A DNA stretch of 64,000 nt from Actinoalloteichus caeruleus DSM 43889 (GTDB lineage Bacteria; Actinomycetota; Actinomycetes; Mycobacteriales; Pseudonocardiaceae). Numbering within the stretch: position 1 is the first letter of the stretch; each line of letters opens with the position of its first letter. A model generated the notes under the pieces. The model worked only from the letters and a program-made list of their open reading frames with translations, was not told the DNA's origin and did no database searches. Of the stretch, positions 38,800-51,130 are shown one piece after another. Location of the stretch: positions 3,410,001 to 3,474,000 of the forward strand of contig NZ_AUBJ02000001.1 of NCBI RefSeq assembly GCF_000429185.2. Reading direction: 5' to 3'. The translations under genes and the position numbers were made by a program.

Positions 38800-38937
38800 A
38801 CCGTGGGACTGGCAGCACGTGCTGTGGCTGGACCGCCCGGAGCGACCGATCGCCGAGCTCCCCTGACCACCCGCGACCACCTCGCACCACCCCGAAACCG
38901 ACGGTAGGGCCAGCGCCCCCGACCACCGGCATGACGC

Positions 38938-38967
38938 GGGGCGGCGTCCCGCGCGGAACGCCGCCCC
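38938..38967. terminator. Bidirectional hairpin between the methyltransferase and oppF
   Basis: GGGGCGGCGT pairs with ACGCCGCCCC around a 10-nt loop, between convergent genes. Confidence 0.75.
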
Positions 38968-39029
38968 GTCACCGGCTCATCCGGCCGCCGGGTTGGCGGA
39001 CCACCCGGCCCACCAACCCCCACCCGTCT

Positions 39030-40068
39030 TCAGGCCACGACCTTCGGCTTCTCCTCCGGGAAGTGGCACGCACTCGGGTGCGACGCGCCCTCGTCACCAC
39101 CCGGCCAGGTGGCGCCCTCCACCGGGGACGTCCCCGGGTCCACCAGCGGCGGCGTCTCGGTGGCGCACAGGTCCCGCGCCTTCCAACACCGGGTGCGGAA
39201 CCGGCACCCGGAGGGCGGGGACACCGGGCTGGGCACGTCCCCGGTCAACCGGATGATCTCCCGCTGGCCGCGCAGCGACGGGTCCGGCACCGGCACCGAG
39301 GACAGCAACGCCTGGGTGTACGGGTGGGTGGGGTGCTCGTAAATCTGCTCCTCGGTCCCCATCTCCACCATGCGGCCCAGGTACATGACGCCCACCCGGT
39401 CGGAGAGGTGCCGCACCACGGACAGGTCGTGCGCGATGAACACGTACGACAGGGAGAACTCGCGGCGCAGCTCCGCGAGCAGGTTCATCACCTGCGCCTG
39501 GATCGACACGTCCAGCGCCGACACCGGTTCGTCGCAGATGATCACCTTCGGCCGCAGCGCCAGCGCCCTGGCGATGCCGATCCGCTGCCGCTGACCGCCC
39601 GAGAACTGGTGCGGGTAGCGGTTGACGTGCTCGGGGCTGAGCCCGACCACGTCGAGCAGTTCCCGCACCTTCGCCTTGCGGTCACCCTTCGGGGCCACCT
39701 CGGGGTGGATCTCGAAGGGCTCGCCGATGATGTCCCCGACCGTCATCCTCGGGTTGAGCGAGGTGTACGGGTCCTGGAGGACGATCTGGATGTCCCGGCG
39801 CAGCCGTCGCAGCGCCGACCCGTTCAGCGAGAAGATGTCCTGGCCCTCGAACAGCGCCGTACCCGAGGTCGCCGGTTCCAGGCGCATCAGCACCTGGGCC
39901 AGGGTGGACTTGCCGCACCCCGACTCACCGACCACGCCCAACGTCTCGCCCTTGTTGAGGTCGAACGAGACGCCGTCGACGGCCTTGACCTGTCCGATGG
40001 TGCGCCGGAACAGCACCCCGCGCTTGACGGGGAAGTGCTTGACCAGGTCGCGCACCTGGAGGATCGGC

Positions 40069-40076
<8 letters not shown>
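39030..40076 (-). CDS. oppF: Oligopeptide/dipeptide ABC transporter ATPase (OppF/DppF)
   Basis: 348 residues. Walker A is [12 protein letters not shown], the signature [15 protein letters not shown], Walker [15 protein letters not shown], and the C-terminal oligopeptide/dipeptide extension carries cysteines ([17 protein letters not shown]), which in this family may bind a 4Fe-4S cluster. It is the last gene of a five-gene transport operon, and its start overlaps the oppD stop by 8 nt. Confidence 0.93.
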
Positions 40077-41136
<1,060 letters not shown>

Positions 41137-41149
41137 GTTCGGCACCTCC

Positions 41150-42130
41150 TTATCGCATCTTCGGGTCGAGGGCGTCGCGCACCGCGTCGCCGAGCATGAC
41201 GAAGGCCAGCACGGTGACGGCCAGCGCGCCCGCCGGGAACAGCAGCATGTGGGGGGCGATCCTGAGCAGTTCCTTCGCGTCACTGATCATCACGCCCCAG
41301 GACACCACCGGCGTCCGCAGGCCGACGCCCAGGAAGGACAGCGTCGCCTCCAGGGCGATGTAGGTGCCCAGGGCGATGCTGCCGTAGACCAGCACCGGGG
41401 CCAGGGTGTTCGGCAGCAGGTGCCGGAAGATGATCCTGGTCGGGCTCGCCCCCAGTGCCCGAGCCGCCTTCACGTAGTCCTGCTGCTTCGCGGTGAGCGC
41501 GGCGGACCGCATGATCCGCATCGTCACCGGCCAGGACAGCACGACGATCGAGAAGATGACCTGGAAGATGATCCGGACCGGCCCGTAGGGCGTGCCGGGA
41601 GGGTTGAACGTCGACAGGATGACGATCGCGCCGAGCACGAAGGGCAGCCCGAAGAAGACGTCCGCGAACCGGGACAGGATCGCGTCAAGCCAGCCGCCGT
41701 AGAAGCCGGCGAACAGGCCGACGAGGCTGCCGAGCAGCACGGTGCCCAGGGTGGCGAGCACCCCGACCACCAGCGAGGCCCGAACCCCGTGGATCACCCG
41801 GGCGTAGATGTCCCTGCCCTGCTGGTCGTAACCGAACCACGCGTCGGCGGAGGGCGTCTGCCTGGCGAGGGAGAGATCGGCCTTGGTCGGGTCCACCGAG
41901 GTGAACAGACCGGGGAAGAGCGCCATCACCGTGAGGAACAGGATGATGACCGCCGAGATGATGAAGATCGGCCTGCGGCGCAGGCTCACCCACGCGTCGC
42001 CCCACAGGCTCCGCTGCTTGCCGTCGTCGGCTCCGCCGCCTGGCCGGGCGCCGTGCCCCTCGGCGGTGATCTCCTCCTGTGCGCGGGTCTCCATCTTGCC
42101 CGCGCTGGCCGCGGCCGTCGGGTCAGTCAT
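41150..42130 (-). CDS. oppC: Peptide ABC transporter permease (OppC/DppC)
   Basis: 326 residues from ATG 42130, overlapping the oppB stop by 8 nt. A cytoplasmic N-terminus, a first helix (FIISAVIILFLTVMALFPGLF), an extracytoplasmic insert with SADAWFGYDQQGRDIYARV typical of the OppC group, then five helices. The EAA loop reads YVKAARALGASPTRIIFRHLLPN. It forms the channel with OppB. Confidence 0.92.
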   Translation of the reverse strand: MTDPTAAASAGKMETRAQEEITAEGHGARPGGGADDGKQRSLWGDAWVSLRRRPIFIISAVIILFLTVMALFPGLFTSVDPTKADLSLARQTPSADAWFGYDQQGRDIYARVIHGVRASLVVGVLATLGTVLLGSLVGLFAGFYGGWLDAILSRFADVFFGLPFVLGAIVILSTFNPPGTPYGPVRIIFQVIFSIVVLSWPVTMRIMRSAALTAKQQDYVKAARALGASPTRIIFRHLLPNTLAPVLVYGSIALGTYIALEATLSFLGVGLRTPVVSWGVMISDAKELLRIAPHMLLFPAGALAVTVLAFVMLGDAVRDALDPKMR

Positions 42131-43049
42131 AGCGAATCCTCGGGTCAAGTACCGCGTAGAGCAGGTCCACGAGCAGGTTCATCACCAGGTAGACGATCAC
42201 CAGCAGCACGACGACCCCGGTGACCGTGGTGCCCTCCTGCCGGGCGATCGAGCGGAAGACCAGGCCTCCGATGCCGTTGATGTTGAAGATGCCCTCGGTG
42301 ACGATGGCGCCGCCCATGAGGGCGCCGAGGTCGGTGCCGAGGAAGGTGACCACCGGGATGGCCGAGTTGCGGAGCAGGTGCACTCCCACCACCCGGTGCT
42401 GCGGCTGCCCCTTGGCGACGGCGGTGCGCACGAAGTCGGCGCGCTTGTTCTCGGCGATGCTGGTCCTGGTGAGCCGCGCCACGTAGGCCATCGACACGCT
42501 GGCCAGCACGAATCCAGGTGCCAGGAGCTCCCCCCAACTCGCGTTCCCCGACACCGTCGGCGCGATCCAGCCGAGCTGGAGCCCGAACACGGTCTGCACC
42601 AGGTAACCGGTGACGAAGGTGGGGATGGCGATCAGGAACAGGGTGGAGACGAGGACGAGGTTGTCCATGAAGCCCCGACCGCGCAGGCCGGTGAGGATGC
42701 CGGCGATGACACCGATCAGCGCCTCGAAGAGGAGGGCGATCAGCGCGAGCCGGATGGTGACCGGGTAGGCGTTGCTGATCAGCGTGCCCACCGAGGTGCC
42801 GGAGAAGGTCTCCCCGAAGTCCCCCTGGAGCAGGTTGAGCAGGTACTTGCCGTACTGGATGAACAGCGGGTCATCCATGTTGAACTTCTCACGCATGACT
42901 GCCACGAACGACTCGGGGCAGGGGCGTTCGCCGCACTTGCCGGCGAAGGGGTCTCCGGGCAGCGCCCAGACCAGCAGGTAGATCAGGAACGTCGTGCCGA
43001 TGAAGACCGGTATCAGCTGTAGCAGTCGTCTGGCCACATAGCGGCCCAT
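42123..43049 (-). CDS. oppB: Peptide ABC transporter permease (OppB/DppB)
   Basis: 308 residues from ATG 43049 with AGGAGG 4-5 nt upstream. The N-terminus MGRYVARRLLQLIPVFIGTTF and ALPGDPF are typical of DppB. Six membrane segments are visible. The EAA loop region reads FVRTAVAKGQPQHRVVGVHLLRNS. An insertion with two cysteines (GKCGERPCPES) is present after the first helix, unusual but seen in some actinobacterial members. Confidence 0.92.
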   Translation of the reverse strand: MGRYVARRLLQLIPVFIGTTFLIYLLVWALPGDPFAGKCGERPCPESFVAVMREKFNMDDPLFIQYGKYLLNLLQGDFGETFSGTSVGTLISNAYPVTIRLALIALLFEALIGVIAGILTGLRGRGFMDNLVLVSTLFLIAIPTFVTGYLVQTVFGLQLGWIAPTVSGNASWGELLAPGFVLASVSMAYVARLTRTSIAENKRADFVRTAVAKGQPQHRVVGVHLLRNSAIPVVTFLGTDLGALMGGAIVTEGIFNINGIGGLVFRSIARQEGTTVTGVVVLLVIVYLVMNLLVDLLYAVLDPRIRYD

Positions 43050-43271
43050 GGGTCCTCCTGAACCCCGTTCCGTTCGTGGTGGGTGGGGCCCGGACGGCGG
43101 AAGGGCCGGGACCGTGCCATCTGGGCCACGGTACCCGGCCTGTTCACCTGTCCGAGCCCGTCCGTCCGGTGACGGTGGCGGGCGAGGTCGGTGCGGGGGG
43201 TGTGTTCGATCCCTCACGCCGACGGGCCGAACCGCACGTGCGATCCGACCCGTCGGTGCCGGTCAGTCGGC

Positions 43272-44885
43272 TCAGGCGAGGGACAGCGAGAGCACGTCCA
43301 GCGTACGGAGCGGGTTCAGGTGCACGTTCTCGACACGGGTCGAGTGGCCGGCCTGGCCCTTGTCGTCGAAGACCGGGATGGAGGGCATGTCCTCGTTGAT
43401 CATCCGCTCGGCCTCCATGTACAGCTCGGTGGCCTCCTCGACCGACGAGGCCTGGTCGGCCTCGTCGAGCTTGGCGTCGACCTCCGGGTTGCTGTAGTCA
43501 CCGTCGTTCGAGGAGGCACCCGTGCGCAGCAGCGGGGTCAGGAAGTTCTCGATCGACGGGTAGTCGGCCTTCCAGCCGGTCCGGTACATGGTGGTGAACT
43601 CGCGCGCGTTGGCGATCTCGCGCTGCACGTTGAAGGTCTGCACCGGCTCCGGGTTGCAGCCGATCTCCAGCGTGTTCGCGATGCTGTTGCAGGCGGCCTC
43701 GACCCACTGCTGGTGGTCACCGTCGGAGTTGTAGGTGATGCCCACGTCGCCGGTGTAGCCGGACTCGGCGAGCAGCTGCTTGGCCCGCTCGGGGTCGTAG
43801 TCGCAGTACTCGCACTGGCCCTCGGGGTCGTCGAGCAGGACGGCGGGCACGCGGCTCTGCGCGGGCAGGCGGTTGCCGAAGAAGATCTGCTCCGCCATCT
43901 CCTCGCGGTTGATCGCCAGGGAGAGCGCGCGGCGGAGGTTGACGTCCTCGTAGACCTCGTCGTAGAGCGGGAAGCTCAGGGTGTAGCTCAGGAGCAGGTC
44001 GACCTCCAGCGTGCGGCCTTCGAGGTCGGTCTGCCAGGCGTCGCCGGCCAGCGCCGACACCGGGATCTGGTCGAGCACGTCGAGGTCGTTGGAGACGACG
44101 GCGGTGTAGGCGGCGTCGAGGCTCTGGTAGACCTTGTAGGTCAGGTTCTCGATCTGCGGCTGCTGCTCACCCGCGTAGTCCTCGAACCGGGCCAGCTTGA
44201 TCTCCTGGTCGGGGATGCGGGAGACGAACTGGAACGGGCCGTTGCCGATCGGCTCGGCCTCCCAGGCCTCCTGGTCCTCGAAGAACGCCTCGGGCAGCGG
44301 CGCGTAGGCGCTGTAGCCGAGGGTCTCGGGGAAGATCGCGAAAGGGGCCGAGAGCGTCACCTGGAAGGTGGTCTCGTCGATGACCTCGAGCCCGGACATG
44401 GTCTCGGAGGCGGGCTCCGCGCCCTCGTCCTCGGGGTGGACGTCCTCGTAGCCCTCGATCTTCTCGAAGAAGCTGGCGTTCAGCGCGCCGTTGGGGGCGT
44501 AGGCCACCCAGTTCCAGGCGTCGACGAAGCTCTGGGCGGTGACGTCGGTGCCGTCGTGGAACTTCCAGTCGTCCTTGATCGTGATCGTGAAGACCCGACC
44601 GTCCTCGTCCGCCTCGATGGACTCGGCGACCTCGTTGACCGACGAGGCGTCCTCGTTGTCGTACCGCACGAGCATGCTGAAGATGGTGTCGACCACACGG
44701 CCGCCGCCAGTCTCGTTGGTGCCGCCCGGGATCAGCGGGTTCTCCGGCTCCGTGGTGAACACGGTCACCTCGGAGTTCGGGTCGGCGGCACTGTCACCAC
44801 CGTTGTCGCCTCCACCACACGCCGTCAACAGCAGCGCGGCCGCCGTTGGGAGTGCGACGAAGGCGGTCCTTCGCCCTGCTCGCAT
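43272..44885 (-). CDS. oppA: Peptide-binding lipoprotein of the ABC transporter (SBP_bac_5)
   Basis: 537 residues from ATG 44885 with GGAGG 7 nt upstream. A lipoprotein signal ends in LLTAC with C23 lipidated, followed by a GGGDNGGDS linker. The family-5 solute-binding fold is clear (SEVTVFTTEPENPLIPGGTNETGGGRV, and later YNSDGDHQQWVEAACNSIANTLEIGC). It captures oligopeptides in the wall space and delivers them to OppBC. It is the first gene of the operon, with a 222-bp gap before oppB that may allow separate expression. Confidence 0.93.
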   Translation of the reverse strand: MRAGRRTAFVALPTAAALLLTACGGGDNGGDSAADPNSEVTVFTTEPENPLIPGGTNETGGGRVVDTIFSMLVRYDNEDASSVNEVAESIEADEDGRVFTITIKDDWKFHDGTDVTAQSFVDAWNWVAYAPNGALNASFFEKIEGYEDVHPEDEGAEPASETMSGLEVIDETTFQVTLSAPFAIFPETLGYSAYAPLPEAFFEDQEAWEAEPIGNGPFQFVSRIPDQEIKLARFEDYAGEQQPQIENLTYKVYQSLDAAYTAVVSNDLDVLDQIPVSALAGDAWQTDLEGRTLEVDLLLSYTLSFPLYDEVYEDVNLRRALSLAINREEMAEQIFFGNRLPAQSRVPAVLLDDPEGQCEYCDYDPERAKQLLAESGYTGDVGITYNSDGDHQQWVEAACNSIANTLEIGCNPEPVQTFNVQREIANAREFTTMYRTGWKADYPSIENFLTPLLRTGASSNDGDYSNPEVDAKLDEADQASSVEEATELYMEAERMINEDMPSIPVFDDKGQAGHSTRVENVHLNPLRTLDVLSLSLA

Positions 44886-44976
44886 GGAACGTCCTCCAGC
44901 TCGTGCCACGGCGGTCGCCGTGGCAGGTGGGGTCGGCCAGGTGCGGCCGACCCGTTTGACGGGTTTCGATGTAGCG

Positions 44977-45004
44977 ACCGTAGTCACTATCCGCAGCCAA
45001 GCAA
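44977..45004 (-). promoter_or_regulatory. Candidate housekeeping promoter of the opp operon
   Basis: On the minus strand TTGCTT (-35) and TACGGT (-10) are separated by 16 nt in an A+T-rich stretch. The transcript would begin about 85 nt before the oppA start. Confidence 0.5.
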
Positions 45005-45128
45005 GAGGTCACGGATTACGAAGTCGCCACAGGATCACCCGAAAATCAGATCGCATTGAAACACCCAGAGCAACCGTAGGCACGAAGCGTTACAGAAGGC
45101 TGAGCGCATATCCGCCGGACAGCGGACA

Positions 45129-45153
45129 GGTTAAGCCCCCGATAGGGGCAACC
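45129..45153. terminator. Hairpin beyond the ppx gene
   Basis: GGTT and GCCCC pair with GGGGC and AACC around a short loop. It lies 17 nt after the ppx stop on the minus strand. Confidence 0.6.
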
Positions 45154-45169
45154 TGACGGTGGGTACCCG

Positions 45170-46126
45170 TCAGCCGGCCACGGACAGGGCGATGCCGTCG
45201 AGAATGTCGTGCTCGCTGACCACCAGCTCGTCGATACCGGCGGTGGCCCGGACCCGGTCGGCGAGTTCGGCGACGACGACCGCTCCCCCGGTGATGACGT
45301 CCACCCTGCCGGGGTGGATCACCTTCTCCTCCGCCCGTCGCGCGTGGGGCGAGGTGACCAGCCAGTCGGTGACCGAGGCGATGCGCTCGTGGCTCAGCCG
45401 GGACAGGTGGATGGCGGCCGGGTCGTACGCCGCCAGCCCCTGGGCCAGCCCGGACAGTGTGGTCACCGTTCCGGCGACCCCCACCCAGGTGGTGGCCTCG
45501 GCCACCGGCACCTCGGAGAAGGCCGTGGCGGTGATGTCGCGGACCACGGCGCGCGCGGCTGCGACCTGCTCGGCGGTGGGCGGGTCGTCCCGCAGGCAGC
45601 GCTCGGTGAGCCGGACGCACCCGACGTCGACCGAGCGGGCGGCTCGGACCCGCGCCCGGACGCCATCCCAGTCGCCCAGCACGAACTCCGTGGACCCCCC
45701 GCCCACGTCCACCACGAGGAAGGGGCCGTCCGAGGGGTCGAGGTCGGCGACCGCTCCGGCGAAGGACAACCGGGCCTCCTCGTCACCGCTGATGACCTCG
45801 GCCTCGGTTCCCAGCGTGCCGCGAACCATCGAGAAGAAGTCCTCCCGGTTGCGCGCGTCCCTGGTCGCCGAGGTGGCGACCATCCGCACGCGGTCGACGG
45901 AGGACCTCTCGATGATGTCGACGTACTCGGCGAGCGCGACCCGGGTCCGCTCGACCGCCTCCGGCGCGAGTTGGCCGGTGGCGTCCACCCCCTGCCCCAG
46001 GCGGACGATCCGCATCTCCCGGCGCACGTCGGTCAGGGTCGTTCCCCCGCTCTCCCGCGCGCTCACGTCGGCGATCAGCAGGCGGATGGAGTTGGTACCG
46101 CAGTCGATCGCGGCCGTTCTGGGCAT
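45170..46126 (-). CDS. ppx: Exopolyphosphatase / pppGpp phosphohydrolase family (Ppx2-like)
   Basis: 318 residues of the ASKHA fold. The N-terminal phosphate loop is AAIDCGTNSIRLLIAD and the second VVDVGGGSTEFVLGD. It is short, lacking the C-terminal HD-like domains of E. coli Ppx, as in mycobacterial Ppx2 (Rv1026), to which it is syntenic. It hydrolyses polyphosphate or (p)ppGpp in the cytoplasm. It is followed by no partner gene. Confidence 0.92.
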   Translation of the reverse strand: MPRTAAIDCGTNSIRLLIADVSARESGGTTLTDVRREMRIVRLGQGVDATGQLAPEAVERTRVALAEYVDIIERSSVDRVRMVATSATRDARNREDFFSMVRGTLGTEAEVISGDEEARLSFAGAVADLDPSDGPFLVVDVGGGSTEFVLGDWDGVRARVRAARSVDVGCVRLTERCLRDDPPTAEQVAAARAVVRDITATAFSEVPVAEATTWVGVAGTVTTLSGLAQGLAAYDPAAIHLSRLSHERIASVTDWLVTSPHARRAEEKVIHPGRVDVITGGAVVVAELADRVRATAGIDELVVSEHDILDGIALSVAG

Positions 46127-46210
46127 ACCTGGCTCCTCAGCAGCGGGGACGGAGGTCCAGTCTGCAACGGCGGTGGTCCATCGGTGTCAGGGGTCGCGGC
46201 ACCGGCGTGG

Positions 46211-47860
46211 TCACGGACTCGGCCACTCGCCGTTCCCGGTCCGACGGCGCGGGAGGGACACGACGGCGGGGCGGCTGAGCACGGCGGCCGGGGCGGCGAG
46301 TCCCCCCTGCGCCGGGGTCCCGCCGTCCTCCCCGTCGGCCCCGGGCCGACGCTCGTCCTCGGCGGTCGCGCCCTCGACGGCGTCCTCGTCGCGGTCCCCG
46401 TCCTCCGGATCCTCGATCGGGACGCAACCGTCGTCGTCCCCGGGGGGCTCGCTGCCCTCGGGCGGTTGGCTCCCGCCCGGTACGGAGGGGGTGCCGGTCG
46501 GCGCAGGGGTCGCCGTGGTGCTGGGGGCCGGGGTGGGGCTGGTGCTCTCGTCCGCGTCGTCCTCCGGCGGGCGCGTGCTGCCCGGCGGGCACTGCTCCGG
46601 CGGTTCCGAGGACTCCGGCGGTTCCGAGGACTCGGGTGGTACGGAGGACTCCGGTGGTTCCGAGGACTCCGGCGGCGTCGTCGGAGGCGAAGTGGTCGGA
46701 GGCGGAGTGGTCGGGGGTGTCGTCGTCGGAGGCGGAGTGGTGGTCGGCGGAGCCGTCGTCGGCGGCCTGCTCGGCTCGCTGGACGGCGGCGCGGGATCGG
46801 TCGGAGGCGGGTTCGTGGGCCGTCCGCCTCCGTCACCGGGCGGGGTGCCCGGCCGCTGGCCGCCTCCCGGTTCGCCGGGCGTGCCCGGACCGCCGGGGGG
46901 ACTGGCCGGCGGTGCCACCGGGTCGCGGTTGCGGTCCGGGTCCGCCGGCACGTCCTCGCCCGGCAGCGGGGTGACCCCGTTCCGGTAGGCGTTGGCCCAG
47001 TGGAGGACATCCCGGACGTAGGCGTCGGAGCGGTTGTAGCGGAACACCGCCGCCGCGAGCTGGTCCGGCACCCGGAGGTCCAGGCCGCCCGAGCAGAGGT
47101 ACCGGCCGGCGGCGAGGGCCGCGTCGTAGACGTTGTGCGGGCTGGCCACCCCGTCCCCGTTGCCGTCGGCCGCGTAGGCGGCCCAGGTGGTCGGGATGAA
47201 CTGCATCGGCCCGACGGCGCGGTCCCAGACGGTGTCCCCGTCGAGCAGGCCACCATCGGTGTCCGGGATCGCGGCGATCCCCGGTCCGCCGTTGAGCTGC
47301 GGGCCGAGGATCGGGCTGAGGGTGGTGCCCCCCGAGTCGACGTTGCCGCCCCGGGCGTGGCCTGACTCGATCCGCCCGACGCCCGCCAGCAGCGACCAGT
47401 GCAGTCCGCAGCCGGGTTGGGTCTCGCCGAGGCCGCGCTCCGCCCTCCGGTACGCGTCGAGCACGATCGCCGGGATGCCGAGCGGGCCGTCGGGCAGGTC
47501 GTTGAAGGGGTCTCCCGGCGAACCGGGGACGCCGCCCCGGTTCCGCAGCTCCTCGAGCAGCTCCGGGCTGACCTGGTCACCGGCGGGCAGTCGGCCGCCG
47601 GCCCCGTACAACTCGCCGTCCTGGGGGTCGCGCAGCAGGTCCAGCACGCCGCCCGGGCCCGGCAGGGCGATGTCCGCCGACTCCTGCGCCAGGGCTGGCG
47701 CGACGTTGAGCGTCGCCGTGCCCAGCGCCGCGGAGGGCATCAACAGCGCCGCGAAGGCGGTGACGACGACGGGGAGCTTCGGGCGTCCGTTCGGACCGAA
47801 CAGCCACCTCGGCCGCGAACCAGTCGCCCCCTCAGGAGCCCGTCCACTCAGGTCGGTCAC
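46211..47860 (-). CDS. Lytic transglycosylase-like protein with Pro/Glu/Ser repeat tail
   Basis: 549 residues from GTG 47860 (GGAGGAGGGG upstream). An N-terminal hydrophobic export segment is followed by an SLT_2/MltB-like domain (about 115-290): GCGLHWSLLAGVGRIESGHARGG with the catalytic Glu, LGPQLNGG, DRAVGPMQFIPTTWAAYAADGNGDGVASPHNVYDAALAAGRYLC. The last 230 residues are low-complexity Pro/Thr/Ser/Glu, including repeats of the type PPESSE. It would cleave peptidoglycan glycan strands. It is the first of three related genes within 8 kb. Confidence 0.88.
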   Translation of the reverse strand: MTDLSGRAPEGATGSRPRWLFGPNGRPKLPVVVTAFAALLMPSAALGTATLNVAPALAQESADIALPGPGGVLDLLRDPQDGELYGAGGRLPAGDQVSPELLEELRNRGGVPGSPGDPFNDLPDGPLGIPAIVLDAYRRAERGLGETQPGCGLHWSLLAGVGRIESGHARGGNVDSGGTTLSPILGPQLNGGPGIAAIPDTDGGLLDGDTVWDRAVGPMQFIPTTWAAYAADGNGDGVASPHNVYDAALAAGRYLCSGGLDLRVPDQLAAAVFRYNRSDAYVRDVLHWANAYRNGVTPLPGEDVPADPDRNRDPVAPPASPPGGPGTPGEPGGGQRPGTPPGDGGGRPTNPPPTDPAPPSSEPSRPPTTAPPTTTPPPTTTPPTTPPPTTSPPTTPPESSEPPESSVPPESSEPPESSEPPEQCPPGSTRPPEDDADESTSPTPAPSTTATPAPTGTPSVPGGSQPPEGSEPPGDDDGCVPIEDPEDGDRDEDAVEGATAEDERRPGADGEDGGTPAQGGLAAPAAVLSRPAVVSLPRRRTGNGEWPSP

Positions 47861-48530
47861 CGGTGCCCCTCCTCCGCCAACTCCACCTGCCGGAGCCAGT
47901 CTGCCTCAGCTCACAGCAGTAGTGAACCGGCTTCCTCGTGGTCCTCGTGTGAGACGGGAGCCAGGACCACTCGTGTGGGCCGGCCCCACAAGGGTGGTCC
48001 CCGCACGTCGGCCACCCCGGTGGCCCGAGGCCCGGCACCGCCCCTGACCAGCGGCGGGCACGGGCTCCGCGTGGTCCCCCGAACCGGTGATCGCCGCCCG
48101 GGCGGCGGTGGACCCGGCCATCCCGGAGCCGGGGCCGGCGCGAACCAGTCAGCCAGCCTTCACCTGTCCGCAACCGGACCGTCGCCAGGACCGTGCCCTG
48201 CGGACGCACGGGCACCCGGCCCAGGAGGGCCACCGGCCACACCGCCGGTCGCGGGAAGCCACCTGGAGGTCAGCCGCCCCGTTGGACGGGCAGGTGGGCG
48301 GCGCGGACGAGCACCGGGGGCGGGCGGTGGCCCGGGGACGGCGGCGACCAGCGGACGGCCGAGGGACCGGAGTGCCGCGCCAGCCGGACCTGGGTGCGGC
48401 CGGCCCCGGCGGAGGTGGCCCGTCACGTCGTCAGCCGACGACGCGGATGGCGGTCCCGCGGACGGCTTCGCGGCACCCGGCCGGCCGGGAGCGGCCCGGG
48501 GAACTCAGGACGCGTCGCGGGTGGCGCCGG
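47861..48530. other. Long upstream region of the lytic transglycosylase gene
   Basis: 670 bp without a supported gene. It contains several strong palindromes, such as the complementary GGTCCTGGCTCC / GGAGCCAGGACC pairings near 47958 and a GGGGGACCA element on the minus strand at 48071-48079, so the transcript leader may be structured. No known RNA family is assigned. Confidence 0.4.
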
Positions 48531-49046
48531 TCAGGCGGCGCACTCGCCGGTCGGCCACTCGGCCGCGAGCAGGCCCAGGGCCTCGTCCCCGAAGGGGTTC
48601 ACCCCGGGGCCCTTCGCCAACGCGTGGGCGACGTGCACGTGCAGGCACTTCACCCGCCCCGGCATCCCGCCGGCCGTGACCTGGATGCCGAGGGACTCGA
48701 TCGCGTCCCGTTCCGCCAGGTAGGACTCGTGCGCCCGCAGGTAGTGCGCGGCCAGCTCCTCGTCGTGGGAGAGCCGTTCCGTCATCTCCCGCATCAGGCC
48801 GGACGCCTCCAGCCGGCCGATCGAGGAGGACAACCGGGGGCAGGTCAGGTAGTACAACGTGGGGAAGGGAGTGCCGTCCTCCAGCCGGGGGCTCGTCCGC
48901 ACCACGGCGGGGTGGCCGCTCGGGCACCGCGCGACCACCGCCCGCAGCCCTCGTGGTGTCCGACCGAGCTGTTCGGCCACCGCCGCCCGGTCCTCGTCGG
49001 TGGCCGGCACCGGCTCGGTCACCCTGGGCTGCTCGGCCCTGCTCAT
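48531..49046 (-). CDS. DUF501 family protein
   Basis: 171 residues from ATG 49046, 1 nt after the ftsB-like stop, with GGGAG 9 nt upstream; ATG 49055 inside the ftsB-like gene is less likely. DUF501 motifs: LGRTPRGLRAVVARCPSGHPAVVRTSPRLEDGTPFPTLYYLTCPRL and PGRVKCLHVHVAHALAKGPGVNPFG, with conserved Cys and His that may bind a metal. The function is unknown. It is syntenic with Rv1025 between the septum protein and ppx. Confidence 0.92.
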   Translation of the reverse strand: MSRAEQPRVTEPVPATDEDRAAVAEQLGRTPRGLRAVVARCPSGHPAVVRTSPRLEDGTPFPTLYYLTCPRLSSSIGRLEASGLMREMTERLSHDEELAAHYLRAHESYLAERDAIESLGIQVTAGGMPGRVKCLHVHVAHALAKGPGVNPFGDEALGLLAAEWPTGECAA

Positions 49047-49047
49047 C

Positions 49048-49590
49048 TCAGCCATCTCCCGTGATCGAGTTCCAGAGCCTGCTGTACCAGGCCTGGTCCT
49101 GGTCGTCCTCCTCGTCCTCCTGCTCACTCGGCTCCTGGCCGGGCGGCAGCTGGACGATGTACGGCGTCTCGCCGGGGCGGACGTAACCCAACCGGCGGCG
49201 GGCCTCGGCCTCCACCTGCTGGTCGTCCGCCAACTCGTCCAGTCTGGCAGCCAGCTCGTCCCGCTCGGTCCGCAGCTCCTCCAGGCGCCGCTCCGCCTCG
49301 GCGACGTCGGAGCGCTGGGACAGGTAGGTGCGCAGCGGCACCGCGACGCTCAACGCCAGGGCGCACACCACCATCGCCAACACCGCCGCCCGCCGGGTGG
49401 AGGACAGCCCGAACGCCCCGCCCGTCCGCGGTCCGCCCCGGGTGCGGCGCGCGCGGACCCCGACCCGGCGCAGCGAGCTGACCAGGGTGATCTTCCCGCT
49501 GCTCCGCTGGGTCCGCCGCGAGCGCTCGCTGGGCCGGGCCGGCGAGGACGTGCCCCGCCGACCCGGCCGCTCCCGCTCACGTCGGGCCAC
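49048..49590 (-). CDS. Septum formation initiator, FtsB/DivIC-like
   Basis: 180 residues from GTG, 3 nt after the enolase stop. A basic disordered N-terminus (about 90 residues), one membrane helix (AVLAMVVCALALSVAVPL) and a coiled coil (DVAEAERRLEELRTERDELAARLDELADDQQ) followed by EARRRLGYVRPGETPYIV, the classic FtsB/DivIC end. It would link FtsQ and FtsL at the divisome. Position after enolase is conserved in actinobacteria and firmicutes. Confidence 0.92.
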   Translation of the reverse strand: MARRERERPGRRGTSSPARPSERSRRTQRSSGKITLVSSLRRVGVRARRTRGGPRTGGAFGLSSTRRAAVLAMVVCALALSVAVPLRTYLSQRSDVAEAERRLEELRTERDELAARLDELADDQQVEAEARRRLGYVRPGETPYIVQLPPGQEPSEQEDEEDDQDQAWYSRLWNSITGDG

Positions 49591-49593
49591 CGC

Positions 49594-50889
<1,296 letters not shown>

Positions 50890-51130
50890 TCACCATCCTC
50901 GGTACGGACTCCGGTCGAGCCTAGTCCGCCGCCAGTTTCGCTCTGTGGAGGCACGCACATCCAGGTGACGGGGTACCGGGTCGTCCACTACCGAGCGGGG
51001 GAGGAACCGCCGGATGGCCCGCTCGCCCCCCCCACCGATCACTCCAACGGGGAGCGTCCGATCGGCGGTACCCCGCGTCACGGGCCCCTGGGTCGCGCGC
51101 CCCGCCGGTCGCCGGGCACCCTCGGTGACC

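Noticed and set aside
47861-48130. c-di-AMP (ydaO-type) riboswitch before the transglycosylase gene
   Set aside because: Wall-hydrolase genes of actinomycetes often have one, and a GGGGGACCA element is present, but the partner GGGGUGAA element is missing downstream and the order of elements does not fit. A covariance-model search would decide.
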